A stretch of DNA of 64,000 nt from Burkholderia sp. lig30 (GTDB lineage: Bacteria; Pseudomonadota; Gammaproteobacteria; Burkholderiales; Burkholderiaceae): the NCBI RefSeq assembly GCF_000687455.2, contig NZ_JGVW01000076.1, positions 60,897 through 124,896 on the forward strand, read 5' to 3'. Made by a program: the position numbers and the translations under genes. The notes beneath the pieces were generated by a model. The model was given only the letters and a program-made list of their open reading frames with translations. It did no database searches and was not told the origin of the DNA. Below, in pieces: positions 35,020-43,050 of the stretch (positions within the stretch are counted from its first letter, which is position 1; every line of letters begins with the position of its first letter).

Positions 35020-36204
35020 ATGAGTCATTTCGATATCCTGATCGTCGGATCCGGGCATGCGGGAAGTCACGCTGCCATATGTCTGCGTCAGCTCAAATAT
35101 GAAGGGTCAATTGGCGTAATCGGCGAAGAAGAAAATTTTCCGTACGAGCGTCCGCCGCTTTCCAAGGATTATTTAAGCGGAGAGAAAAGCTTCGACCGGA
35201 TTCTGATTCGGAGCGAAGACTACTGGGCCGAGCAAAGGATCGGCATGCTGCTGGGCCGGCGTGTTGGCGAACTCATGCCCGAACAGCATATCGTTCGTAC
35301 GGTATCGGGCGAATCGTTTGGCTACGGCAATCTGATCTGGGCTGCGGGCGGGGTAGCGCGGCGGCTCGCTTGTGACGGCGCCAATCTCGCCGGTATCCAC
35401 TACATCCGCCACGTCGGCGATGCGGACGGGCTGTTGAAGGAATTGCCTGGTGTTCGACGGATCGTGGTAATTGGCGGCGGCTATGTCGGGTTGGAGGCCG
35501 CGGCATCGCTGAGAAAGATGGGCAAGGACGTGGTGTTGGTCGAAGCGGCCGCCAGAACCCTGGCGAGAAGCACCTGCGAGACGGTTTCCCGTTTTGTCGA
35601 GGCTCAGCATCGCCTGCGTGGTGTGCAATTTCGTCTTGGCGTCGGTGTCGCGCGGATAGAAGGCCGGTCCGGCCGTGTCGCATCCGTCCATCTCCTTGAT
35701 GGCACCAGCATTGACGCGGACTTGGTCATCGTGGGCATCGGTATCGTCCCGGCCGTCGAGGTGCTGGCCGCCGCCGGAGCAAAAGTGACGAATGGCGTTG
35801 AAGTCGACGAGCAATGTAGAACGAGCGTGCCGAACGTTTTTGCGATTGGCGATTGTGCGTTTCACAAGAATCGATATGCAGATTACGCGATGGTCCGGCT
35901 TGAGTCGGTCCAGAACGCACTGGATCAGGCGCATGTCGTCGCCAGGACTCTCGTGGCTCAGGGCGCTCGCTACGACAGTTTGCCCTGGTTCTGGTCGAAC
36001 CAGTACGACATCAGGCTGCAAACGGCCGGGTTGTCGATCGGCTATGACCGGACCGAAATCCGTGGCGACATATCGACGTCTTCGTTTGCGGTCGATTACT
36101 ACAAGGGCGACAGGCTCATTGCGACCGACTGCATAAATTCGCCGAAGGATTTCGTGGCGGCGCGCAAGAAACTCACCGAGCAGTTTAAAGAGACGGTCGA
36201 CTAG
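35020..36204 (+). CDS. FAD-dependent ferredoxin reductase (glutathione-reductase type)
   Basis: 394 residues. The FAD-binding G-S-G-H-A-G-S-H starts at residue 10 and the NAD-binding G-G-G-Y-V-G-L-E near 150, followed by F-A-I-G-D-C-A, the typical second FAD motif. It belongs to the putidaredoxin reductase/BphA4 family. It reduces the ferredoxin encoded just upstream using NADH. This chain is chemically independent of the NagAa reductase in the left operon, so the window encodes two separate electron supply lines. Confidence 0.9.
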   Translation: MSHFDILIVGSGHAGSHAAICLRQLKYEGSIGVIGEEENFPYERPPLSKDYLSGEKSFDRILIRSEDYWAEQRIGMLLGRRVGELMPEQHIVRTVSGESFGYGNLIWAAGGVARRLACDGANLAGIHYIRHVGDADGLLKELPGVRRIVVIGGGYVGLEAAASLRKMGKDVVLVEAAARTLARSTCETVSRFVEAQHRLRGVQFRLGVGVARIEGRSGRVASVHLLDGTSIDADLVIVGIGIVPAVEVLAAAGAKVTNGVEVDEQCRTSVPNVFAIGDCAFHKNRYADYAMVRLESVQNALDQAHVVARTLVAQGARYDSLPWFWSNQYDIRLQTAGLSIGYDRTEIRGDISTSSFAVDYYKGDRLIATDCINSPKDFVAARKKLTEQFKETVD

Positions 36205-36300
36205 TGAAAGCAGTTTCGGCGTTTCACGAGAAATGTCGTTGATCGGCAAATCTTGTCCTGAGAGAACCTTTTCGTAACAAATCATAAGCCCCAGGAGCGA

Positions 36301-37308
36301 ATGACCATGATTCATCCAAAACTTCGTATCGACGCCTCAGGTATCAACGGACTCTGGCCTATTTTGCCCACGCCGGCGAAGCCGAATGCTTCCGACTGGC
36401 GTGAGCGAAGCACCGTCGATCTGGATGAAACCGCGCGTATTGTTGAATCGCTCATCGACGCTGGCGTTGACGGACTCTTGAGTCTCGGCACCTATGGTGA
36501 GGCTCACAGCCTCCTGTGGGAGGAAAAGAAAGCGTTTGTCGGCTGTGTCCTGGAGACTATTCGCGGCCGTATTCCATTCTTTACAGGGACGACGGCACTG
36601 AATACGCGCGAGGTCGTCGAGCAGACTCGCGCGATGCACGACATGGGCGTGAGCGGGACCATGCTCGGCGTACCCATGTGGTGCAAGACCGATCTCGCTA
36701 CCGCCGTTCAATTCTTCCGGGATGTGACGGAGGCCTGCCCTGACACCGCTCTCGCCATCTATGCGAACACGGAAGCGTTCAAATTCGAGTTTCCGCGTCC
36801 GTTCTGGGCGGAGATCGGAAAAATGCCGCAGGCAGTAGCGTGCAAGTACCTTGGTATCGGCATGCTGGCCGTGGATCTGGAGCTTGCTCCAAATATGCGG
36901 TTTCTCCCGAATGAACAAGACTACTACGCGGCCGCGCGCATCGACCCGGAGCGCGTCACGGCATTCTGGTCCAGTGGTGCATTGTGCGGGCCGCTTCCGG
37001 CGCTGACGTTGCGGGATCGGGTTGCGCGGGCCAAGTCGAGCAACGACTGGACGTCAGCGAAGGAAATCGCCGACAGGATGCGGGCCTGTGACGTGGGCTT
37101 TTTTCCCAAGGGCGAGTTCTCGGAGTTCTCGAAATTCAACGCGCCGCTCGAAAAGGCCCGGATGAACACCGCCGGATATGTGAATGCCGGACCGTGCCGC
37201 CCTCCCTATCACGTTATTCCACAGGAATACCTCGCGGGCGCAGAACGCTCAGGGCGTGCACATGCGGCTTTGAATGCTGAACTGAAGCAGGCCGAACATT
37301 CGATTTGA
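36301..37308 (+). CDS. Hydratase-aldolase (NahE-like, DHDPS superfamily)
   Basis: 335 residues. The Schiff-base lysine is K182 in A-C-K-Y-L-G-I-G; the partner tyrosine Y154 lies in A-I-Y-A-N. Several stretches (G-L-x-x-x-x-[20 protein letters not shown]) are characteristic of NahE, the trans-o-hydroxybenzylidenepyruvate hydratase-aldolase. It would split the side chain of the ring-cleavage product to give salicylaldehyde and pyruvate. This is the strongest single clue that the plus-strand pathway handles a naphthalene-like bicyclic aromatic. ATG 36301 has CAGGAGCGA upstream. Confidence 0.9.
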   Translation: MTMIHPKLRIDASGINGLWPILPTPAKPNASDWRERSTVDLDETARIVESLIDAGVDGLLSLGTYGEAHSLLWEEKKAFVGCVLETIRGRIPFFTGTTALNTREVVEQTRAMHDMGVSGTMLGVPMWCKTDLATAVQFFRDVTEACPDTALAIYANTEAFKFEFPRPFWAEIGKMPQAVACKYLGIGMLAVDLELAPNMRFLPNEQDYYAAARIDPERVTAFWSSGALCGPLPALTLRDRVARAKSSNDWTSAKEIADRMRACDVGFFPKGEFSEFSKFNAPLEKARMNTAGYVNAGPCRPPYHVIPQEYLAGAERSGRAHAALNAELKQAEHSI

Positions 37309-37324
37309 TTGCAAGGGGGGGCGC

Positions 37325-37585
37325 GTGAGCATCTACACGATGGAGCGGGTCTTGTGGGATTTGCATGCCGATCCCGTCAAGGTCGCACGATTTCATTCGA
37401 ACGCCAGTGAATTCTTGTCTGCTTATCCGTTGTCTGGCGAAGAGCGGGTTTTGCTTGAATCAATGGACGTGCGCACTATCGCCGATATGGGGGTGAGTCA
37501 AATGCTCTTGTTTTGCTCATGGCAGGCGATTCATGGTGGACCGCCTTCAGTGCCGGAGTACATGAGCAGGATGAACACCCGATAA
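37325..37585 (+). CDS. LigA-type small subunit of class III extradiol dioxygenase
   Basis: 86 residues, GTG start at 37325 with AAGGGGGGG upstream. It is all-helical and resembles the LigA domain (protocatechuate 4,5-dioxygenase alpha) and the small CarBa subunit: G-E-E-R-V-L-L-E-S-M-D and the G-V-S-Q-M-L-L motif. It has no catalytic residues of its own; it caps the active site of the large subunit encoded 44 bases downstream (37630). The two-subunit layout is known from LigAB and CarBaBb. Its presence with a NahE-like aldolase and NahD-like isomerase is unusual. Confidence 0.82.
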   Translation: MSIYTMERVLWDLHADPVKVARFHSNASEFLSAYPLSGEERVLLESMDVRTIADMGVSQMLLFCSWQAIHGGPPSVPEYMSRMNTR

Positions 37586-37629
37586 GGTGAGCGCTGCGGA
37601 GATTTTTACCTTTTCAGATAGGAAATGCT

Positions 37630-38460
37630 ATGGCCGAAATCGTTGCGGGCTTCATGTTGCCGCATGATCCGCTCATCCCGTCGATGCCCGACGCGCCGCC
37701 CTTGCAGAAACGCAAGACATGCATGGACGCGTACGCCACGATCGTCAGGCGTATCAAGGAACTAGAGGTGGACACCGTGATCGTGATCGGTGACGACCAT
37801 TACACGATGCATAGCCCTGCGTGTATTCCGCGTTGCCTTATCGGTATTGGCGACGTTGAAGGTCCATGGGAGGAGTGGCTAGGGATTCCGCGCGCAAAGA
37901 TCGAGAATAACGAGGCGCTCGCCCGCCACATCATGCAGACCGGATTCGACATGGGGGTCGACTGGGCGGTGGCCAAGTCTCTCGTCATCGATCACTCGAC
38001 CGCCGTCCCGATCCACTACGCGGTTCGGCCGGCCGACGGTGTGAGGGCCATTCCGGTTTACCTGAGCGCGGGGTTTGAACCGCTCATCTCCAGCAGGCGC
38101 GCCCACGAGATCGGAAAAATTATCCGGGAGGCCGTGACGTCGTGGTCCGGAACCGAGCGTGTCGCCATTTACGGTACCGGGGGGCTAAGTCATTGGCCCG
38201 GCATGGCGCGGATGGGACACGTCAACGTCGAGTGGGATCAAAAAATCATTGCTCATGTCGCGGATGGAAATGTCGAGGCGTTGATCGCGCTGACTGACGA
38301 TGAAATCCTGCGTGATGGCGGCAATGGCGGGCTGGAAATCAAAAACTGGATTTGTGCGATGGGTGCGTTGGGCCCTGTTCACGGCGAGTTGATTGCTTAC
38401 GAGGCTGTGCCGGAGTGGGTGTGCGGGTGTGGCTATCTGGAAATGAAGCAGGCCGCTTGA
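37630..38460 (+). CDS. LigB-type large (catalytic) subunit of class III extradiol dioxygenase
   Basis: 276 residues of the LigB superfamily. Likely iron ligands are H12 (M-L-P-H-D-P) and H57 or H61 (G-D-D-H-Y-T-M-H) plus E236. The likely acid-base residue is H188 in G-G-L-S-H-W-P-G, and H122 lies in I-D-H-S-T. Together with the LigA-like protein it would cleave a dihydroxylated bicyclic ring, as CarBaBb does for a biphenyl diol. In known naphthalene pathways this step uses a class I (VOC) enzyme, NahC. Length is that of CarBb. ATG 37630 has AGGAAATGCT upstream. Confidence 0.85.
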   Translation: MAEIVAGFMLPHDPLIPSMPDAPPLQKRKTCMDAYATIVRRIKELEVDTVIVIGDDHYTMHSPACIPRCLIGIGDVEGPWEEWLGIPRAKIENNEALARHIMQTGFDMGVDWAVAKSLVIDHSTAVPIHYAVRPADGVRAIPVYLSAGFEPLISSRRAHEIGKIIREAVTSWSGTERVAIYGTGGLSHWPGMARMGHVNVEWDQKIIAHVADGNVEALIALTDDEILRDGGNGGLEIKNWICAMGALGPVHGELIAYEAVPEWVCGCGYLEMKQAA

Positions 38461-38501
38461 GCGATTGCGTAGAAAGCAGACTTAACAGACCACGTGCAGA
38501 T

Positions 38502-39107
38502 ATGGAATCAATCGATTTTTACTTCGACTTTCTTAGTCCTTTCGCGTATTTGGCATGCCATCGGTTAGGGCAGATCGCGATAAAACACCAGTGTGTCGTA
38601 AATTATATTCCGATTGACCTCGCTGCTGCAAAATTGGCGATCGGGAATACGGGGCCGACTAACAGGGAACTTCCCGTCAAACTGAAGTATTTGATAGACG
38701 ATCTCGGGCGATGGGCCAATAGATACGGGATTCCGTTTCAGGGTGCAAAGAACCATAACTCGAGACTGCTGAATCTTGGGACTTTTTTTGCCCAGGACCG
38801 CGGTGAAGGCGCGGCGTATGTGGCCGATGCATATCGACGAACCTGGGGCGAAGGTGGCGCGCCGGACGACGAAAATCTGTTGAGGAAAATTGCATCGGAA
38901 TTTGGATGGAATTCCAGTGAATTTCTCGATTTCATCGCTTCGCCGGACGCAAGTGACCGCTACGAAGCCAGTACGGAAAATGCGATTCGAAGAGGAGTGT
39001 TTGGCGTGCCGACCATGATGGTGGGTGACTGTATGTGGTGGGGTAATGACCGCCTGTTTATGGTCGATGAATACCTGTCGCAGGTGTCATTACAAAAAAC
39101 CTCGTGA
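38502..39107 (+). CDS. 2-Hydroxychromene-2-carboxylate isomerase (NahD-like, DsbA-fold)
   Basis: 201 residues from ATG 38502; the frame runs on upstream into the preceding gene but that part is not homologous. It has F-Y-F-D-F-L-S12-P-F near the start (catalytic Ser of the kappa-GST-like isomerase), A-I-G-N-x-G-P-x-N-R near 45 and V-F-G-V-P-T-M-M-V-G-D near 180, all typical of NahD. It isomerises hydroxychromene carboxylate to trans-o-hydroxybenzylidenepyruvate, the substrate of the NahE-like aldolase. Its codons are richer in A and T than those of the gentisate dioxygenase behind it, so the two may come from different sources. Confidence 0.88.
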   Translation: MESIDFYFDFLSPFAYLACHRLGQIAIKHQCVVNYIPIDLAAAKLAIGNTGPTNRELPVKLKYLIDDLGRWANRYGIPFQGAKNHNSRLLNLGTFFAQDRGEGAAYVADAYRRTWGEGGAPDDENLLRKIASEFGWNSSEFLDFIASPDASDRYEASTENAIRRGVFGVPTMMVGDCMWWGNDRLFMVDEYLSQVSLQKTS

Positions 39108-39210
39108 TATACGTCTTTTGCTCGTATTTTGAATTTCGAGTGTGTCAATCCAGGGCGAAAAGACACAAAGAAATAGCAACAAATAGAAAAAGCAGAGTCA
39201 GGAGAAACGA

Positions 39211-40254
39211 ATGTCGAATACACAATCCGCGTCGCGTCGAGCTTACTACGGTGAGATCGCAAGGCACAACCTGTCGCCTCTCTGGGAATCGCTGCACGCA
39301 CTCGTGCCGAAGGAACCCTGCCCGCAGGCTATTCCGGCGATCTGGAAATACGCACAGTTGCGCGAGCTGGTGATGGAGTCTGGCAAGGTGATCAGCGCGG
39401 CGGAAGCGATTCGCCGCGTGCTGATCCTGGAAAATCCCGGGCTGCCAGGCAAGGCGAGCATCGCGTCGAATCTGTACGCAGGCCTGCAGTTGATCCTGCC
39501 GGGCGAAATCGCACCAAGCCATCGTCACACTCAGTCGGCGCTGCGCTTCATTGTTGAAGGCGAAGGTGCATGGACTGCTGTAGACGGTGAGCGTACGACG
39601 ATGCACCCGGGAGATTTCATCATCACGCCGTCGTGGACATGGCACGACCATGGCAACCCAACCATTGAATCTGGTGGTGAGCCGGTCGTGTGGCTTGATG
39701 GTCTTGATATTCCGCTGCTGGTCCAGCTCGACGCCGGTTTTGCCGAGAACTTTCCCGAAGACACGCAGCCGATTAACCGCGCCGAAGGCGACAGCTGGGC
39801 ACGCTATGGTTACAACATGTTGCCGGTTCGTCACGAGGTGAGGAATGGCAACTCGCCGATTTTCAACTATCCGTACGCGCGCAGCCGCGAGGCGCTCTAC
39901 TCGCTGACCCGCACCAGCGAAGCCGACGCCTGGGACGGTTTCAAGCTGCGCTATGTGAACCCCGCCACGGGCGGATACCCGATGGCGACCCTGGCGACCT
40001 TCATGCAACTGCTGCCTAAGGGCTTTCGCGGCAAGCCGTACCGGTCAACCGACTCGTCGGTGTTCAGTGTAGTCGAGGGGAGGGGCAAGGTGAAGATTGG
40101 TGAGCAGACGTTCGAGTTCGAACCACGTGACGTGTTCGTCGCACCATCATGGCAGCCAGTCAGATTCGAGACCGACGAGGATGCAGTCCTCTTTAGCTAC
40201 TCGAACCGTCCGGTGCTGGCTGCGCTCGGTTTGTTGCGTGAAGAGCGCAAGTAA
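39211..40254 (+). CDS. Gentisate 1,2-dioxygenase, copy 2
   Basis: 347 residues, bicupin. The iron motif H-R-H-T-Q-S-A-L-R and T-W-H-D-H-G-N are conserved, and the C-terminal cupin keeps [10 protein letters not shown]. It is homologous along its full length to the copy at 10230, with many substitutions. It turns gentisate into maleylpyruvate. ATG 39211 has a GGAG about six bases upstream. No maleylpyruvate isomerase is encoded in this operon, so the product would be processed by the isomerase at 6703 or by spontaneous isomerisation. The gene sits behind an approximately 100-base AT-rich gap and is higher in GC than the genes before it. Confidence 0.92.
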   Translation: MSNTQSASRRAYYGEIARHNLSPLWESLHALVPKEPCPQAIPAIWKYAQLRELVMESGKVISAAEAIRRVLILENPGLPGKASIASNLYAGLQLILPGEIAPSHRHTQSALRFIVEGEGAWTAVDGERTTMHPGDFIITPSWTWHDHGNPTIESGGEPVVWLDGLDIPLLVQLDAGFAENFPEDTQPINRAEGDSWARYGYNMLPVRHEVRNGNSPIFNYPYARSREALYSLTRTSEADAWDGFKLRYVNPATGGYPMATLATFMQLLPKGFRGKPYRSTDSSVFSVVEGRGKVKIGEQTFEFEPRDVFVAPSWQPVRFETDEDAVLFSYSNRPVLAALGLLREERK

Positions 40255-40291
40255 CTAGCCGCGAATCCATTACTCTACTGCGAGAATTTGC

Positions 40292-40990
40292 ATGGCATTT
40301 GTATTTCCGCCCGAAGCCCCGATCGCCGCCCCGGTCGCCGGAACGAACGATTCGATTGCGGTGCGGCGCGTCTACTGCGTCGGCCGCAACTACGCCGCCC
40401 ACGCGCGCGAAATGGGTTTCGATCCAGATCGCGAGCCGCCGTTCTTCTTCCTCAAGCCGGACAACACCGTGGTGCCGGTCGGTTACGGCGAGACGCTATC
40501 GCTCGAATATCCGTCGGAAACGCAGAACTACCACTACGAGGCCGAACTGGTCGCCGTGATTGGCAGGAGCGGTTCGAACATTCCGCTCGAACAGGCGCTC
40601 GACCATGTCTGGGGGTACGCGGTCGGTCTCGACATGACGCGTCGCGACCTGCAGATGAAGATGCGCGAAATGGGCCGTCCCTGGGAAATCGGCAAGGCTT
40701 TCGACCGCTCGGCGCCGCTTGGCCCGATCCACCCTGCAGCGACTGTCGGCCATTTTGACAAGGGTGATATCTGGCTGACCGTAAACGGTGAATTCAGGCA
40801 AAAGAGCAACGTTACGCATCTGATTTGGTCAGTGGCCGAAACCATTGCGTATTTGTCGAAGTTCTTCAAGCTCGAACCGGGCGATCTGATCTACACCGGA
40901 ACGCCGGAGGGCGTCGGGCCGGTCAAGGTTGGCGATGCAATCAAGGTCGGCATCGATCGCCTTGGCGAGCTGTCGGTCGAGATCGTCTGA
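40292..40990 (+). CDS. Fumarylpyruvate hydrolase (FAH family), copy 2
   Basis: 232 residues, same length as the copy at 9514. Shows V-G-R-N-Y-A-A-H-A-R-E-M, H-Y-E-A-E-L-V-A-V-I-G, G-L-D-M-T-R-R-D-L-Q and G-D-L-I-Y-T-G-T-P-E-G-V-G. It hydrolyses fumarylpyruvate to fumarate and pyruvate. It follows the second gentisate dioxygenase by 37 bases. Together with copy 1 the window holds two gentisate dioxygenase/hydrolase pairs but one isomerase. Confidence 0.88.
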   Translation: MAFVFPPEAPIAAPVAGTNDSIAVRRVYCVGRNYAAHAREMGFDPDREPPFFFLKPDNTVVPVGYGETLSLEYPSETQNYHYEAELVAVIGRSGSNIPLEQALDHVWGYAVGLDMTRRDLQMKMREMGRPWEIGKAFDRSAPLGPIHPAATVGHFDKGDIWLTVNGEFRQKSNVTHLIWSVAETIAYLSKFFKLEPGDLIYTGTPEGVGPVKVGDAIKVGIDRLGELSVEIV

Positions 40991-41476
40991 CGACACCGCT
41001 ATCCTCACACAGGAATGCACTGCGTAAGGGTTGCGATCCCGGTGAGTTCCCATGCGCCTTGTCGGTCTTTGAGCATGCGAAACAGCATCCGGCATTCGTG
41101 AAGGCTGAACCAGGGAATCAGCCGGATTACACCACGCCTTAAGTACTGAGCTACTGAATGGCATGGGACGCACAAGTAGCGCCATATGGCTTTGCTGAAA
41201 CGTGATTGAGTTGCAAGGCGTTCAGGCGGGCGGGAAATTTCATATTCCGCGACGGATTTCCCGCTCCTGATCCAGCCATGAGGCGACGGGGTCGTCGACG
41301 CCGGATGGACTTGACAGTATCTAGCTTCAGTTCATTGATTTGCAGTGCATACCACTTTGAGTGGTGGATGAATTTGGCTGTATGAAGGGGCGCCTTTCCT
41401 GGCTTTCGACCACTCTGGCCCCAAGAAAATCTAAAGAGGCGAAGTTCAATAGAGGCAAAAGAGGAGACGTTTACTT
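40991..41476. other. Gap between fumarylpyruvate hydrolase and porin genes
   Basis: 486 bases with no clear gene. On the minus strand a frame from about 41330 to 41015 is open for roughly 105 codons and has protein-like composition (for example I-R-L-I-P-W-F-S-L-H-E-C-R-M-L-F), with no start codon or known domain; it may be a decayed gene fragment. A MarR-motif-like sequence occurs at 41311. The porin promoter is presumably near 41400. Confidence 0.3.
41311..41330 (+). promoter_or_regulatory. Weak match to the MarR-operator motif upstream of the porin
   Basis: TTGACAGTATCTAGCTTCAG shares TTGAC-N2-TATCT with the operator candidates at 23516 and 45228 but lacks the rest of the dyad. It may simply be a promoter -35 region (TTGACA). 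It lies about 150 bases before the porin gene. Confidence 0.25.
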
Positions 41477-42577
41477 ATGTTGATCACGACACGAAAATTG
41501 CTTCCCCGCGTTTGCAGCGTAGCCGCATTGATTGCGAGCTTGCCTGCACATGCGCAAAGCAGCGTTACGCTGTACGGCGTATTGGATGCCGGTCTGCTGT
41601 ACATGAGCAAAACGGCGACACCAGGCACGAACGTCAACGCCGGCAAGTACATCGGTTTTGCGGACAGCGGATACTCCCCGTCGCTGTTCGGCCTGGCGGG
41701 TGTTGAGGACCTGGGCGGCGGCCTCAAGGCGGAATTCAAGCTCGAAAGTGGCATCAACCTGGGTACAGGAGGGTACAACAACTCGAACGGGAATCTCTGG
41801 GGGCGCCAGGCATGGCTTGCCCTTGACAGCGACAAAGCCGGTCGACTCAAACTGGGTCTGCAGTTTTCGCCATTCTTCGAAAGCCTGTTCGACCTCGATC
41901 CGCGTCTCTCGCTGACAGGTTCCACGCTGCTGCCGTATTTGAACAACGTCGCGGGTACCGGCATCTTCACGCCGAATGCGGTCTCGTACACGAGCCCGAC
42001 GTTTTATGGGCTGCAAGGAAGTGTCATGTACGCGTTCGGCAATCAGCCCGGGGACATGCAAGCAGGGCGCCAGGTCTCGGCGCGTCTCAAGTACGACGCT
42101 CACAATTTGCTCGTAGAGGCCGCATACTACGACGCGAATCCTGGTGGCGCAGTCCAGACGGTGCCACCGACCGACGTGCCGTTCGAGGGACGTATGATTG
42201 GCTTTGGCTATACGTTCGAAAAACTCACCGTGAAGGCGTCCTTCACTAACTATAAGGTGAAGGGAAGCGGCAACAATAACAACGTGTATGGCATCGGCGC
42301 TTCGTACATGGCAACGCCGACGCTCAACCTCAACGGTGCGACATATTACGAAATCAATCGCAATGACAGTTCAAGCCACGCACTGTGGGGTATTGTCGGC
42401 GCGTCCTATTTCTTGTCGAAACGCACCACGCTCTACAGCCAGGTCGGCGTGATCAGCAACAAAGGCGGGATGCGTCAAGGCATGGTGACGGGGGAAAACG
42501 CGCCTCCAGCGAACTCGTTGTTCCTGCCGGAGGGGACGGCGGCGATCGTCAATCTCGGCATACGCCATACGTTCTAA
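41477..42577 (+). CDS. Gram-negative porin (third)
   Basis: 366 residues. A signal peptide (V-A-A-L-I-A-S-L-P-A-H-A) leads to Q-S-S-V-T-L-Y-G-V-L-D-A-G, and the chain ends in H-T-F, the outer-membrane assembly signal. Beta-strand pattern and size match the Burkholderia porin family. Its position right after the gentisate genes suggests it admits an aromatic or acidic substrate of the pathway. ATG 41477 has AGGAGACGTT upstream. Confidence 0.88.
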   Translation: MLITTRKLLPRVCSVAALIASLPAHAQSSVTLYGVLDAGLLYMSKTATPGTNVNAGKYIGFADSGYSPSLFGLAGVEDLGGGLKAEFKLESGINLGTGGYNNSNGNLWGRQAWLALDSDKAGRLKLGLQFSPFFESLFDLDPRLSLTGSTLLPYLNNVAGTGIFTPNAVSYTSPTFYGLQGSVMYAFGNQPGDMQAGRQVSARLKYDAHNLLVEAAYYDANPGGAVQTVPPTDVPFEGRMIGFGYTFEKLTVKASFTNYKVKGSGNNNNVYGIGASYMATPTLNLNGATYYEINRNDSSSHALWGIVGASYFLSKRTTLYSQVGVISNKGGMRQGMVTGENAPPANSLFLPEGTAAIVNLGIRHTF

Positions 42578-42584
42578 ACGATAC

Positions 42585-42616
42585 GCCTGCTCGCGTGTAC
42601 GGCTGACCGAGCAGGC
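42585..42616 (+). terminator. Hairpin after the porin gene
   Basis: GCCTGCTCG and CGAGCAGGC form a 9-bp stem with a 14-base loop directly after the porin stop. There is no U tract, so termination efficiency is uncertain. Confidence 0.45.
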
Positions 42617-43050
42617 GGCCGACAGGCTGATCCTGGCGTGTTGTCTCGGGCAACAAGAAGGCCGAACGGGTCGCCTGTGGGGCTGCGTTCGGATTCGAAG
42701 ACATCCTGCGGGCCGGCACTCCCGCGCGTCGCCGCCCGTTGGGAGATCCGCTCGCGCTTCCAGCGCAGCTGTCTCTGACGGATTCCGGTTGCCAGGTTAT
42801 ACGGACGCCCCCCGGTGCGATGGCCGAGCCGTCGTCATCGGATGAATGGCTGCCGGGGAACGTGCATGGCCGAAGGGCGGGGTATCGAGAATTGCGCTGC
42901 TGACGATCTGAATTTCTTGAGCGTTAGTAATGTCAGTTGCTGACACAACGTATCTTCTTGAAGAGCGCGCGCTCCGTACGCGCGGTTGAAAAGCGAAATA
43001 TCAGTCAGCGGTTGCGGATATAGTTAAATATCGTGGTGGAGTTGCCTCAC
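42617..43050. other. Non-coding stretch before the chemoreceptor gene
   Basis: No gene recognised in about 430 bases. A 15-nt palindrome TGTCAG-TTG-CTGACA lies at 42931-42945, about 105 bases before the chemoreceptor start, and could be a regulator site. Confidence 0.35.
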
